Numbered from the stretch's first letter, positions 36,433-44,961 are shown. The stretch: 64,000 bases of DNA from JAABVY01 sp964627935 (GCA_964627935.1 CAZVLB010000009.1:62001-126000), one strand, 5' to 3'. Numbers and translations are program-made. The notes: a model not told the origin generated them from the letters alone.

Positions 36433-37566
36433 ATGTTCAGCAAAAGCATCAAACTTTTCACAATATTCGGATTCGAGGTAAAACTCGACCTGTCATGGCT
36501 GATCCTGGCGGTGCTGATAACGGCATCGCTGGCGCTGGGAGTTTTTCCGTTCTATTTCGAAGACTTTGCGGTCTCTACCTATTGGTGGATGGGAGTAGCG
36601 GGCACAATCGGACTGTTTTTCTCGATTGTTTTGCACGAGCTGTTCCATTCACTGGTGGCCCGTCAATTCGGGATACCCATGCATGGCATTACACTGTTCA
36701 TTTTCGGGGGTATGGCGGAGATGCACGATGAGCCAAAAAGTCCCAAAGCGGAGATCCTGATGTCTGCGGCGGGACCTGCGGTCAGTATAGTCTTCGGCCT
36801 GGCCCTGATCGGAGTCTACAGCCTGGCCGGGGCTGGATTCGCGCAGACTCCCACAGGCGGAGTTATCGGCTACCTGGGCTATATTAATCTCATACTGGCC
36901 GTGTTTAATCTCCTGCCGGCCTTTCCGCTTGACGGTGGCAGGATATTCAGGTCCATACTCTGGAAATTCGGCAAACCGCTCAAGGAAGCGACATCGATTG
37001 CGGCCAAAGTCGGTTCGGTATTCGGCGTAATCGTGATCATCCTGGGCGTTGTCGATTTTGCGCTGGGCAATTTTATCGGGGGCATCTGGCTCTTCCTGAT
37101 CGGTATGTTTATCCGCAACGCCGCCCAGATGTCATATCGTCAGTTATTGATCAGGCAGACACTGGAAGGTGAAAAGACCGAACGTTTCATGAAGAAAGAC
37201 CCGATCACCGTATCGCCCTCACTCAGTCTCGAGGATCTTGTTGATCAGTACATATACAAGTATCATCACAAACTTTATCCGGTCATGGAGGATTCCCGCC
37301 TGGTCGGATGTGTCAGTCTGCCGGATGTCAAGCAGGTTGACAAGGACGAGTGGAATCAGCGGTCAGTCAGGGATATCTCCAAAAAATGTTCGGATGAAAA
37401 TACGGTCAGTGCCGATGAAGATGCGGTTGATACGCTCAAGGCAATGAGGCGCAAGGGAATAAGCAGGATGATTGTTACCCGCGGCGATAAACTTGTTGGC
37501 GTTGTTACACTCAAGGATATGCTCGAATTTCTCTCACTGAAACTGGATCTGGAAGAAAAAACTTAG
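36433..37566 (+). CDS. Site-2 protease (M50) with C-terminal CBS pair
   Basis: 377-residue intramembrane zinc protease. The N-terminal part has about six hydrophobic segments, with the zinc motif HELFH (H68, E69, H72) and the second-ligand motif NLLPAFPLDGGR (D167). Two CBS domains (about 250-375: KDPITVSPSLSLEDLVDQY, VGCVSLPDVKQVD, MRRKGISRMIVTRGDKLVGV) may sense adenine nucleotides. The architecture is that of the Rip3-type M50-CBS family, one member of which belongs to the mycobacterial dormancy regulon. The next gene is an HtrA protease, so regulated envelope proteolysis is a reasonable reading. Confidence 0.93.
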   Translation: MFSKSIKLFTIFGFEVKLDLSWLILAVLITASLALGVFPFYFEDFAVSTYWWMGVAGTIGLFFSIVLHELFHSLVARQFGIPMHGITLFIFGGMAEMHDEPKSPKAEILMSAAGPAVSIVFGLALIGVYSLAGAGFAQTPTGGVIGYLGYINLILAVFNLLPAFPLDGGRIFRSILWKFGKPLKEATSIAAKVGSVFGVIVIILGVVDFALGNFIGGIWLFLIGMFIRNAAQMSYRQLLIRQTLEGEKTERFMKKDPITVSPSLSLEDLVDQYIYKYHHKLYPVMEDSRLVGCVSLPDVKQVDKDEWNQRSVRDISKKCSDENTVSADEDAVDTLKAMRRKGISRMIVTRGDKLVGVVTLKDMLEFLSLKLDLEEKT

Positions 37567-37625
37567 GTAAAATTCAAATGAGGAAAGTTCAGGGTAAAAG
37601 TCATCAAATGAAAGGAGTTTCAAAT

Positions 37626-39113
37626 ATGTTCAATCATCCGGCACATAAGCAGGGATCTATGACCGCAAAGACTGTTTTTATCGCAATACTCACATTTATA
37701 ATGGTGCTGGGGCAGATAGCTTTTGTGAATGCCCAGGAGGTTGAAGCCGTATCTCCTCAGGACAGGCCAATTAACACATTACGTGATCTGAATCAGGCAT
37801 TGACAGATATTGCCGCCACAGTCAAACCTGCGGTGGTAACGGTTTCTACTGAGCGCGTGATGACCGCGCCCCGCAGCCCGTTTATGATGCCCTTTGGCGA
37901 GGATGATGGCTTCTTTGACTATTTCTTCGGACCTGATCGTGAACAACAGCCGGAACGTGAGTTCCGTCAGCGCGGTCTCGGTTCGGGCGTTATTGTCTCG
38001 GGCGATGGCCATGTGCTGACCAATAATCATGTGGTCGAAGGGGCCGACAGCATATTTGTGCGCACCTATGATGGCCGCAGGTTTGCCGGAGAAGTGATCG
38101 GCACGGACCCGGAAACCGATATTGCCGTACTGCGTATTAATGCAACAGATCTGGAATACATTGAAATCGGCGACAGCGATGAACTCAAGGTGGGCGAAAT
38201 TGTCCTGGCGGTTGGCAGCCCTATGAGCGAAACCCTGGCCTACACGGTTACGCAGGGAATTGTCAGCGCGGTGGGGCGTTCCAATGTCGGACTGGCAGAT
38301 TATGAAAATTTTATTCAAACCGACGCCGCCATTAACCGCGGAAACTCAGGTGGTCCGCTGGTCAATCTCGACGGTGAATTAGTAGGCATCAATACCGCTA
38401 TTTTAAGCCGCACCGGGGGATTTCAGGGTATCGGCTTTGCTGTGCCATCCAACATGGCCGCGCGCATAATGAATTCGCTTCTTACCGAAGGCCGAGTTGT
38501 ACGCGGATGGCTCGGTGTGGCGATTCAGGATGTCACTCCTTCACTGGCCGAGGCGATGGATCTGAAAGAACCAAACGGGGCCCTGGTTGGTGATATCTTC
38601 GAAGAAAGCCCGGCCTACAAGGCAGGCTTTGAACCGGGCGATGTTATAATCGGCATGGATGGTGACGAGATCGAGAACTCATCACAGTTGCGCAATCGTG
38701 TGGCCGCAACGGCACCCGGTACCGAGGTTGAATTTACGGTCATGCGCCAGGGTGATCGGCGTACTCTCGATGTTACGCTGGCCGAACGCAATGGCGAAGA
38801 AGCTGTTATTGCCGGGACCGGTGACACAGAACGCCTGCTGGGATTCACTGTCAGGACATTGACCGATGAACTGGCCACTCAGCTGGGCGTCGGCAAAAAC
38901 CTGAAGGGCGTCGTGATCGATGAGCTTCAGCCTCACTCCAATGCCTATGTCACAGGGCTGAGAGAAGGTGATATTATTCAGTCGGTGGATCGTAAAGACA
39001 TTGCAAACAAGAACGAATTTCTGAATGCCATCAGGAATAAAGATAAGGGTGATTCTGTGCTCCTGCGAGTAAATCGTCAGGGCAGCAGTTTCTTCCTGGC
39101 ATTCGTGCTTTGA
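37626..39113 (+). CDS. Periplasmic serine protease of the HtrA/DegP/DegQ family
   Basis: 495 residues from ATG 37626, which has the Shine-Dalgarno AAAGGAG; earlier starts at 37578 lie before it. An N-terminal signal segment (TVFIAILTFIMVLGQIAFVNA) is followed by the trypsin-like domain with H135 (NNHVVEG), D165 (TDIAVLRI) and S241 (GNSGGPLVN), then two PDZ domains (about 285-370 and 400-490; GALVGDIFEESPAYKAGFEPGD and GVVIDELQPHSNAYVTGLREGD). A complete DegP-like quality-control protease. Transcribed just after the M50-CBS gene. Confidence 0.95.
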   Translation: MFNHPAHKQGSMTAKTVFIAILTFIMVLGQIAFVNAQEVEAVSPQDRPINTLRDLNQALTDIAATVKPAVVTVSTERVMTAPRSPFMMPFGEDDGFFDYFFGPDREQQPEREFRQRGLGSGVIVSGDGHVLTNNHVVEGADSIFVRTYDGRRFAGEVIGTDPETDIAVLRINATDLEYIEIGDSDELKVGEIVLAVGSPMSETLAYTVTQGIVSAVGRSNVGLADYENFIQTDAAINRGNSGGPLVNLDGELVGINTAILSRTGGFQGIGFAVPSNMAARIMNSLLTEGRVVRGWLGVAIQDVTPSLAEAMDLKEPNGALVGDIFEESPAYKAGFEPGDVIIGMDGDEIENSSQLRNRVAATAPGTEVEFTVMRQGDRRTLDVTLAERNGEEAVIAGTGDTERLLGFTVRTLTDELATQLGVGKNLKGVVIDELQPHSNAYVTGLREGDIIQSVDRKDIANKNEFLNAIRNKDKGDSVLLRVNRQGSSFFLAFVL

Positions 39114-39150
39114 TAGAAGAATTATTGGATTTAAAGGGTAGGTGAATATT

Positions 39151-39945
39151 ATGCCGGAACTTCCGGATGTGGAAGTATTCAGAAAATACTTTAACAGGAC
39201 ATCGCTTAACTCCAAAATAGAAAAGGCTCAGATTCTCGATGAAGGCTTGCTCGAGCAGATCAGCCCGAGGGGTCTTCAGATGAGATTGAAGGGCAAGAAG
39301 TTCAAGTCGACATCCCGCCACGGCAAGTATATGTTTGCCCGCTACGATGATAATGGTTGGCTGATCTTGCATTTCGGCATGACCGGTTTCCTGAAATATT
39401 ACAAGAATGATGATAAGGAGCCGGATCACCCGCGTCTCCTGATCCGGTTCAGCGATGGCTATACTCTGGCCTATGATAACCAGCGCAAACTGGGCAAGGT
39501 CGAGATTACCGATGATAAAGATAAATTTATCGAAAAGAATGACCTGGGCCCTGACCCGCTGAAAAAGGGCATTGATTATGATCTTTTTGAGGAGCTTTTA
39601 TCCGATCGGAAGGGCATCATAAAATCTGCCTTGATGGATCAGAGCCTGATGTGCGGGATTGGTAATGTCTATTCCGATGAGATACTGTTTCGTGCCAAAA
39701 TTCATCCCTTATCAAAAGTGCAGAATCTGAATAAAAAAGAATCAAAGAAAATATACAGTGCAATGAGGGATGTTCTCAAAACCGCCATTGAAAAAAAAGT
39801 CGATCCTGATAATATGCCGCGCAGCTTTTTACTTCCGCGCAGGCAGGATGGTGCGGACTGTCCTCGCTGTTCCGGTACGATAAAGAGCGGCAAGATCAAT
39901 GGCAGGACATCCTATTATTGCAAAAAGCATCAAAAGAAATACTGA
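39151..39945 (+). CDS. Fpg/Nei-family DNA glycosylase with CxxC...CxxH zinc finger
   Basis: 264 residues, starting MPELPDVEVF, so Pro2 becomes the catalytic N-terminus after removal of Met; this fixes the start at ATG 39151 and rejects a GTG three codons upstream. The helix-two-turn-helix segment has QSLMCGIGNVYSDEILF. The C-terminal zinc finger is CPRC-x16-CKKH: the fourth ligand is His, whereas Fpg normally has Cys. The Arg-Thr before it (NGRTSYYC) matches the DNA-contact loop. Likely function: removal of oxidised bases, in a stress cluster. Exact specificity is not predictable. Confidence 0.9.
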   Translation: MPELPDVEVFRKYFNRTSLNSKIEKAQILDEGLLEQISPRGLQMRLKGKKFKSTSRHGKYMFARYDDNGWLILHFGMTGFLKYYKNDDKEPDHPRLLIRFSDGYTLAYDNQRKLGKVEITDDKDKFIEKNDLGPDPLKKGIDYDLFEELLSDRKGIIKSALMDQSLMCGIGNVYSDEILFRAKIHPLSKVQNLNKKESKKIYSAMRDVLKTAIEKKVDPDNMPRSFLLPRRQDGADCPRCSGTIKSGKINGRTSYYCKKHQKKY

Positions 39946-39946
39946 G

Positions 39947-39976
39947 CCTCCTGTAGCTTGGTGAAAAGAATGGAGG
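39947..39976 (+). promoter_or_regulatory. Leader with CCTCC facing the GGAGG ribosome site of the HPF gene
   Basis: CCTCC at 39947-39951, 20 nt, then GGAGG at 39972-39976, directly before ATG 39981. The pair could form a hairpin that masks the ribosome site. Short and unconfirmed; the left arm begins 1 nt after the fpg stop. Confidence 0.3.
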
Positions 39977-39980
39977 AGCT

Positions 39981-40547
39981 ATGGAAGTACCATTAGAACT
40001 ATCATTCAGGGACATTAAAAAAACTCCTGATCTGGAGCAGCTCATAAATGACAAAGTGGATGACCTCGAGAAGGTCTGTAACAACCTGATAAGCTGCCGC
40101 ATGGCGGTAGAAAAACCGCAGGAACATCTGAAATCGGGTAATCCCTACAGGGTCAGGCTGACCCTGCGTGTCCCACCCGGGCATGAGATAGTGGTCAAGC
40201 GTGAACCCGGCACCGGTAATATGCATGATCCCCTGGATATAATCATCAGGGATGCATTCAGCGCCGCCCAGAGACAACTGCGCGAGCTGATGGAACGTCA
40301 ACAGCAGAAGGTCAAGAGCCATCCCGACCAGGAGATGACTGCGGTGATTTCCAACCTGTTTCCAGAAGAGGGCTATGGTTTTCTGAAAACAACTGATGGC
40401 CGGGAAATATATTTCAGCGAGAATGCGGTTGTCCGTGACGATTTCAAGGATCTTCGTATCGGCGATGGCGTTCGCTTTGTTGGCAATGTCGGCGATGAAG
40501 GCATGCATGCCACCACGGTACAGGTGGTAAATAAGCCGTCAGAATAA
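39981..40547 (+). CDS. HPF/RaiA ribosome-hibernation domain fused to a cold-shock domain
   Basis: 188 residues. The N-terminal part (about 1-110) has the HPF/YfiA pattern: PLELSFRDIKKTPDLEQLINDK, RVRLTLRVPPGHEIVVKREPG and DIIIRDAFSAAQRQLRELM. A C-terminal cold-shock OB domain (about 118-183) follows with EEGYGFLKTTDGREIYFSENAV. Instead of the S30EA C-terminal dimerisation domain of long HPF, the partner is a nucleic-acid-binding fold. Probable role: binding of the ribosome decoding centre in stress or starvation. The family is known, and in mycobacteria an HPF is part of the dormancy regulon. Confidence 0.9.
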   Translation: MEVPLELSFRDIKKTPDLEQLINDKVDDLEKVCNNLISCRMAVEKPQEHLKSGNPYRVRLTLRVPPGHEIVVKREPGTGNMHDPLDIIIRDAFSAAQRQLRELMERQQQKVKSHPDQEMTAVISNLFPEEGYGFLKTTDGREIYFSENAVVRDDFKDLRIGDGVRFVGNVGDEGMHATTVQVVNKPSE

Positions 40548-40597
40548 ACTCTGACAGATTGAATGCAACATGTGAATTTCAAAAGGAATATGAGAAT

Positions 40598-40972
40598 ATG
40601 CAGTATAATGAATTTATAAATCAGCTGAAAGATAGGGCCAATCTGGAAAATGAAGAACAGGCGGTACGAACCGCACGGGCCACATTGAGAACGCTCGCAG
40701 AGAGAATTACAGGCGATGAGGCCAAAGATGTGGCCTCGCAATTGCCGGAGGGGCTGGAAGAATTTATGGATGCCAAAAGCCATGGTGAACGGTTCTCTCT
40801 TGATGAATTTTATGAACGTGTCGGTAAGAAAGCAGACATCGACACTAATGATGCCATGACACGCAGCAAAGCCCTGTTCTCGATACTGAACGAAGCTATC
40901 ACCAAGGGTGAGATGAATGATGTCCGCGATCAGCTTCCCAAGGATTATAGCGAGCTTTTTAGCAGTAATTAG
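40598..40972 (+). CDS. DUF2267 domain protein
   Basis: 124-residue helical protein: MQYNEFINQLKDRANLENEEQAVRTARATLRTLAERITGDEAKDVASQLPEGLEEF is the DUF2267 repeat, and a second copy follows (EFYERVGKKADIDTNDAMTRSKALFSIL, EMNDVRDQLPKDYSELF). ATG 40598 has AAAGGA ahead; the upstream TTG at 40559 does not. DUF2267 proteins are often found with stress proteins such as BON, HPF and CBS proteins; the molecular function is unknown. Confidence 0.85.
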   Translation: MQYNEFINQLKDRANLENEEQAVRTARATLRTLAERITGDEAKDVASQLPEGLEEFMDAKSHGERFSLDEFYERVGKKADIDTNDAMTRSKALFSILNEAITKGEMNDVRDQLPKDYSELFSSN

Positions 40973-41008
40973 ATGAATGCGGGCATTTAGTTGCTCGATT
41001 CGAAATCG

Positions 41009-41093
41009 ATCGATGCCTCCGCCGAAACCGGTCTGATATGAGTTAGGGCTTAGCCGGCAGGTTTCCTCCGTCCAAAGCTGCGGAGGCATCGAT
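41009..41093. ncRNA. Structured intergenic element (possible RNA or unusual terminator)
   Basis: Perfect 14-bp arms ATCGATGCCTCCGC (41009-41022) and GCGGAGGCATCGAT (41080-41093) enclose a 57-nt interior. The interior carries a second stem, GAAACC (41024-41029) with GGTTTC (41060-41065). The right arm is followed by TTTT. The gap holds no gene. It lies between the DUF2267 gene and a GTG-started gene 51 nt downstream. The length and nested stems exceed a simple terminator; it could be a small RNA, a cis-regulatory leader, or a repeat. It did not match any riboswitch class I know. Confidence 0.5.
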
Positions 41094-41144
41094 TTTGTAT
41101 GGATTTGGTGGATTATCTAAAAAAAAGTATCAATCGGAGGTCAT

Positions 41145-41486
41145 GTGACAGATTATAAGAAGCAGGTGAAAATCCCTAAATATGAATGGCCGGAGTTTAT
41201 ATTCAATTTCAGCGTCAAAAACCGTAAGCGGCCGGTCTCAATCAAACATGAGGATAAGGGCGGGACCCCGATCCTGGAAACAGAATCCCTGCCACTCAAG
41301 GATATTGAGCTGGTGGAGAATGGTGTTACAAACCTGGTGATCAAAGCCGGCGATGGCCCGGATGAGAAGGTGCTGCATAAAATCAGTGATCCGCTGGAGC
41401 TATACCTGTGGCATAAAAAGGACGGTGACGAGGGGACGTTTTTGATCATCAATGCAAATGGCGAGAAATCGACATTTGTATTCTGA
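41145..41486 (+). CDS. DUF5335-like small protein
   Basis: 113-residue soluble protein with no signal or membrane segment. Its order of beta segments (FIFNFSVKNRKRPVSIKHED, ESLPLKDIELVENG, HKISDPLELYLWHKK, GTFLIINANGEKSTFVF) resembles DUF5335, judged by memory of the family. The start is GTG 41145 with CGGAGG upstream. Found next to DUF2267 and DUF72 genes, so probably a stress-associated accessory protein; no function is known. Confidence 0.65.
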   Translation: MTDYKKQVKIPKYEWPEFIFNFSVKNRKRPVSIKHEDKGGTPILETESLPLKDIELVENGVTNLVIKAGDGPDEKVLHKISDPLELYLWHKKDGDEGTFLIINANGEKSTFVF

Positions 41487-41512
41487 TCAGATTTAATCCC
41501 GCCCGTTTAATC

Positions 41513-42256
41513 ATGAGCTACCAGGACAAGATACATATTGGCACATCCGGCTGGAATTATAAGCACTGGGTGGAGAATTTCTATCCGCCCAACTTGAAAA
41601 GCGACCAATGGCTGAAATATTATTGCCATAAGCTGTCCACGGTCGAGATCAATAACTCATTTTATCAATTGCCCGACAGTAAGGCGCTCCTGAGCTGGAA
41701 TCGCACGGTACCCTCGGATTTTGTTTTTTCGATCAAAGCCAGTCGTTATATTACTCACATGAAAAAGCTCAAGGATCCGGAAGATTCGCTGGATAAATTT
41801 ATGAATGCCGCGCGCAAAATATCCAGCAAGCTCGGCCCGATACTGTTTCAGCTGCCGCCACGCTGGAAATGCAATCCCGATAGATTAAAAGAATTCCTGA
41901 AGAAGCTATCAAAAAAGTACAGCTATACATTTGAATTTCGTGATCAGAGCTGGTGGTCGGATGAGATCTACCGGATGTTAAAAGATTATAATGCCGCATT
42001 CTGCATATATGAACTGGCCGGAACCGAAAGTCCGCGCGAGATAACCGCAGATTTTGTATATATCCGCCTGCATGGGCCGGGTGATGCCTATGAGGGAAAA
42101 TATGACAACCGCAATCTGGCTGCCTGGGCGGGAGCGATAAGCGCCTGGGCCAAAGTTGGAAAAGATGTTTACTGCTATTTCGACAATGACCAGAATGGCT
42201 ATGCGGCCCGGAACGCAATGAAACTTCAGGAGATGCTGATCGGTAAAAAACAATAA
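41513..42256 (+). CDS. DUF72 (YecE-like) family protein
   Basis: 247 residues, TIM-barrel-like DUF72. Opening signature HIGTSGWNYKHWVENFYPP, then STVEINNSFYQLPDSKALLSWN, FSIKASRYITHMKKLKDP, LGPILFQLPPRWKCNPDRL and FEFRDQSWW, followed by FVYIRLHGPGDAYEGKY. All are standard in the family. The enzymatic role is not established. It lies 27 nt after the DUF5335-like gene. Confidence 0.92.
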   Translation: MSYQDKIHIGTSGWNYKHWVENFYPPNLKSDQWLKYYCHKLSTVEINNSFYQLPDSKALLSWNRTVPSDFVFSIKASRYITHMKKLKDPEDSLDKFMNAARKISSKLGPILFQLPPRWKCNPDRLKEFLKKLSKKYSYTFEFRDQSWWSDEIYRMLKDYNAAFCIYELAGTESPREITADFVYIRLHGPGDAYEGKYDNRNLAAWAGAISAWAKVGKDVYCYFDNDQNGYAARNAMKLQEMLIGKKQ

Positions 42257-42329
42257 AGGGATGCACATCACCCCATTTAAGATATGGATTGAAAACGTGT
42301 TTTATGGATATCCACCCGCCAATTTGTAA

Positions 42330-42359
42330 TTGCGATTGTACAACTGCCCTTGTTAAAAT
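42330..42359 (+). promoter_or_regulatory. Possible promoter of rpiB
   Basis: TTGCGA at 42330-42335, an 18-nt spacer, and TAAAAT at 42354-42359, about 39 nt before the rpiB start. It is a fair but not strong match; the rest of this 141-bp gap shows nothing else clear. Confidence 0.35.
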
Positions 42360-42397
42360 ATATTTCTGATTCTCGATTATTATGAGGAGGAACAGTC

Positions 42398-42868
42398 ATG
42401 GATGATATCAAGATCATATCGATCGGCAGCGATCATGCCGGTTACAGATACAAGGACCTGATAAAGAAATACCTCGAATCCAAAAAATACACCGTTGTCG
42501 ACATGGGCACCGATTCCGAGGAATCCGCCGATTATCCCATATTTATAAGCAAAGTTGCGCTTTCAGTTGCCCGGGGCGATTCACATGCCGGAATAGTGCT
42601 GGGCAAAAGCGGCAACGGTGAGGCAATCGCGGCCAATAAGGTCAAGGGTATACGTTGCGCATTATGCTGGAATGTGGAATCTGCCCACCTGGCCAAAGAA
42701 CACAATAACGCCAACATGATTTCACTGGGGCAGGGCTTTCTGGAGGAGGAACAGGCGCTCGAAATCGTTGACAAATGGCTCAACTCCAAATTCGAGGGAG
42801 GCCGTCACCAGCGACGTATCGACCAGATCAAACAAATCGAGGAAGGCAACTGGGATTTTAAGCAATAA
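42398..42868 (+). CDS. rpiB: Ribose-5-phosphate isomerase B (Glu-type)
   Basis: Interconverts ribose-5-phosphate and ribulose-5-phosphate. The 156 residues show IISIGSDHAGYRYKDLIKKYL at the N-terminus and GIVLGKSGNGEAIAANKVKGIRCALCW in the middle. The motif SGNGE puts Glu75 at the catalytic base position, as in the Mycobacterium tuberculosis enzyme; the E. coli-type Cys base is missing. Good Shine-Dalgarno GAGGAGGA before ATG 42398. The end HQRRIDQIKQIE also matches the mycobacterial type. Confidence 0.94.
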   Translation: MDDIKIISIGSDHAGYRYKDLIKKYLESKKYTVVDMGTDSEESADYPIFISKVALSVARGDSHAGIVLGKSGNGEAIAANKVKGIRCALCWNVESAHLAKEHNNANMISLGQGFLEEEQALEIVDKWLNSKFEGGRHQRRIDQIKQIEEGNWDFKQ

Positions 42869-42947
42869 TAGAGCATCCCGGAACATTGGCGCTCCGGAAA
42901 TAATTGAAAAGGTATAAGCGCTAATTAAATGGTAAAGGATTTTGGAT

Positions 42948-44894
42948 ATGAAAATGAATGTTGCCCAGAAACTGATTTCCGATCACCTGATTTCCGGTGA
43001 AATGAAACCGGGGCAGGAGATCGGCCTAAAAATCGACCAGACACTTACCCAGGATGCCACCGGTACGATGGTTATGCTGGAGCTGGAGGCCATGAATCTT
43101 CCGCGAGTGAAGACCGAGCTTTCGGCCCAGTATGTCGACCATAATCTGCTTCAGACCGATTTCAAGAATCCCGATGATCACCTTTTCCTGCGCAGTGCCT
43201 GCCGCAAATTCGGTGTATGGTACTCCCGTCCCGGCAACGGCGTCAGCCATCCGGTTCACATGGAACGATTCGGCAAACCGGGCAAAACCCTTTTGGGCTC
43301 CGACAGCCATACATGCGCTGCCGGTTCAATGGGTATGCTGGCAATGGGTGCGGGCGGCCTCGAGGTCGCATTGGCTATGGCCGGTGAACCATTCTTTGTG
43401 AAAATGCCCAATGTCATGGGCGTCAAATTAACCGGTAAACTGCCCGACTGGGTCAGTGCCAAGGATGTGATCCTGGAAATGCTGCGCCGTCATACGGTTT
43501 CGGGCGGAGTCGGCAAGATAATCGAATACTATGGCCCCGGCCTGGAATACCTGACCGCCATGGATCGTCATGTGATCGCCAACATGGGCGCCGAACTGGG
43601 CGCAACCACAACTGTATTCCCGGCCGATAATGAGGTCAAAAAATTCCTCGATCTGCAGGAACGCGGCGATGATTTCAGGGAAATTCTCGCAGATGATGGC
43701 GCTGAATACGACGAACATGATGAAATCGACCTGTCGTCTTTGGAACCATTGATTGCCAAACCCACCAGCCCGGGCAATGTTGTCCCCGTAAAAGAAGTTG
43801 CAGGCAAGGAAATCTATCAGGCCATGGTCGGATCATCGGCCAATCCCGGCATGCGCGACTTCGCCATTGCCGCGCTTATTGTAGATGACAAGACAGTCCA
43901 TGACCGTGTGTCATTTGATATCAATCCGACCTCGCGCCAGATCATGGAAAATCTGACCGAGATGGGCCTGCTTTCCAAGCTCCTGAGTGCCGGCGGACGA
44001 ATTCATCAGCCCGGATGCAATGGCTGTATCGGCATGGGGCAGGCACCGGCCTCGGGAAAGATCAGCCTCAGAACTGTACCGCGCAATTTCCCGGGACGAT
44101 CCGGCACAAAAGAGGATTCAGTTTATCTTTGCAGCCCGGAAACGGCCGCAGCTTCGGCCCTGACCGGCGTTATTACCGATCCTCGCGAACTGGATTTTGA
44201 TTATCCCGGATATGTGGAGCCCTCGAAAATAAAGGTAAATACAAAGATGCTTCTCGCACCACTCCCTGAGGAGGAAAGCAAAAAGGAAGTACTGGAAAAA
44301 GGCCCCAATATTGCCTCCCTGCCCCCATTCGATCCGATTCCCGATAATATCGAGGGCCCGGTTTTGATGAAGGTGGGAGATGATGTCTCCACCGATGAAA
44401 TCATGCCGGCCGGTACCAAGGTTCTTCCGCTCAGAAGTAATATCCCGGCCATCAGCAAATTCACATTTGCGCAGATCGATGAGAGCTATCATGATCGTGC
44501 TATGGAATACAAGGAATCCGGCTCGATAGTAGTTGGCGGATCTAACTACGGCCAGGGATCGAGCCGTGAACACGCCGCCCTGGCACCCCGTTACCTGGGA
44601 GTCAAAGCTGTCATAACCAAGAGCTTCGCTCGTATACACTGGCAGAATCTGGCCAATTTCGGCATACTCCCGTTGACGTTCACAAATCCCGATGACTGGG
44701 ATAAAATCGATCAGGATGATGTGCTCGTTATCGAAAATGCTCGTAAAACTCTGGAAGAGGGTGGCAAATTTACCGCCACTAACAAAACCAAAGATCAGAC
44801 CTATGAACTCGAACATACGCTTTCGCCGAGACAGGTGGAGATGGTTCTGTCCGGAAGTCTGATTAATATCTTCAGGGACAAACACGGCAAATGA
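42948..44894 (+). CDS. Aconitate hydratase
   Basis: TCA-cycle enzyme with a 4Fe-4S centre. 648 residues from ATG 42948 (AAAGGA upstream; TTG 42942 rejected). Visible: LLGSDSHTCAAGSMG (first cluster Cys), PGCNGCIGMGQAPASG (other two cluster Cys), VGDDVSTDEIMPAG and GSNYGQGSSREHAALAPRYLG of the swivelling C-terminal domain. It is about 100 residues shorter than mitochondrial aconitase, of the compact bacterial/thermophile form. A strong bidirectional terminator follows. Confidence 0.94.
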   Translation: MKMNVAQKLISDHLISGEMKPGQEIGLKIDQTLTQDATGTMVMLELEAMNLPRVKTELSAQYVDHNLLQTDFKNPDDHLFLRSACRKFGVWYSRPGNGVSHPVHMERFGKPGKTLLGSDSHTCAAGSMGMLAMGAGGLEVALAMAGEPFFVKMPNVMGVKLTGKLPDWVSAKDVILEMLRRHTVSGGVGKIIEYYGPGLEYLTAMDRHVIANMGAELGATTTVFPADNEVKKFLDLQERGDDFREILADDGAEYDEHDEIDLSSLEPLIAKPTSPGNVVPVKEVAGKEIYQAMVGSSANPGMRDFAIAALIVDDKTVHDRVSFDINPTSRQIMENLTEMGLLSKLLSAGGRIHQPGCNGCIGMGQAPASGKISLRTVPRNFPGRSGTKEDSVYLCSPETAAASALTGVITDPRELDFDYPGYVEPSKIKVNTKMLLAPLPEEESKKEVLEKGPNIASLPPFDPIPDNIEGPVLMKVGDDVSTDEIMPAGTKVLPLRSNIPAISKFTFAQIDESYHDRAMEYKESGSIVVGGSNYGQGSSREHAALAPRYLGVKAVITKSFARIHWQNLANFGILPLTFTNPDDWDKIDQDDVLVIENARKTLEEGGKFTATNKTKDQTYELEHTLSPRQVEMVLSGSLINIFRDKHGK

Positions 44895-44910
44895 TAAGAA
44901 TTATCAGCAA

Positions 44911-44947
44911 AAAAAACTGCCGGAGCAAAATACTCCGGCAGTTTTTT
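44911..44947. terminator. Bidirectional intrinsic terminator between aconitase and lpdA
   Basis: A 15-bp stem AAAAAACTGCCGGAG/CTCCGGCAGTTTTTT with a 7-nt loop CAAAATA. U-tracts serve both the plus-strand aconitase gene and the convergent minus-strand aceE-aceF-lpdA operon. The clearest terminator of the window. Confidence 0.95.
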
Positions 44948-44961
44948 TGTGGGGGGAAACG

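Noticed and set aside
37578..37625. Longer start for HtrA
   Set aside because: The ribosome site AAAGGAG lies inside it, in front of ATG 37626.
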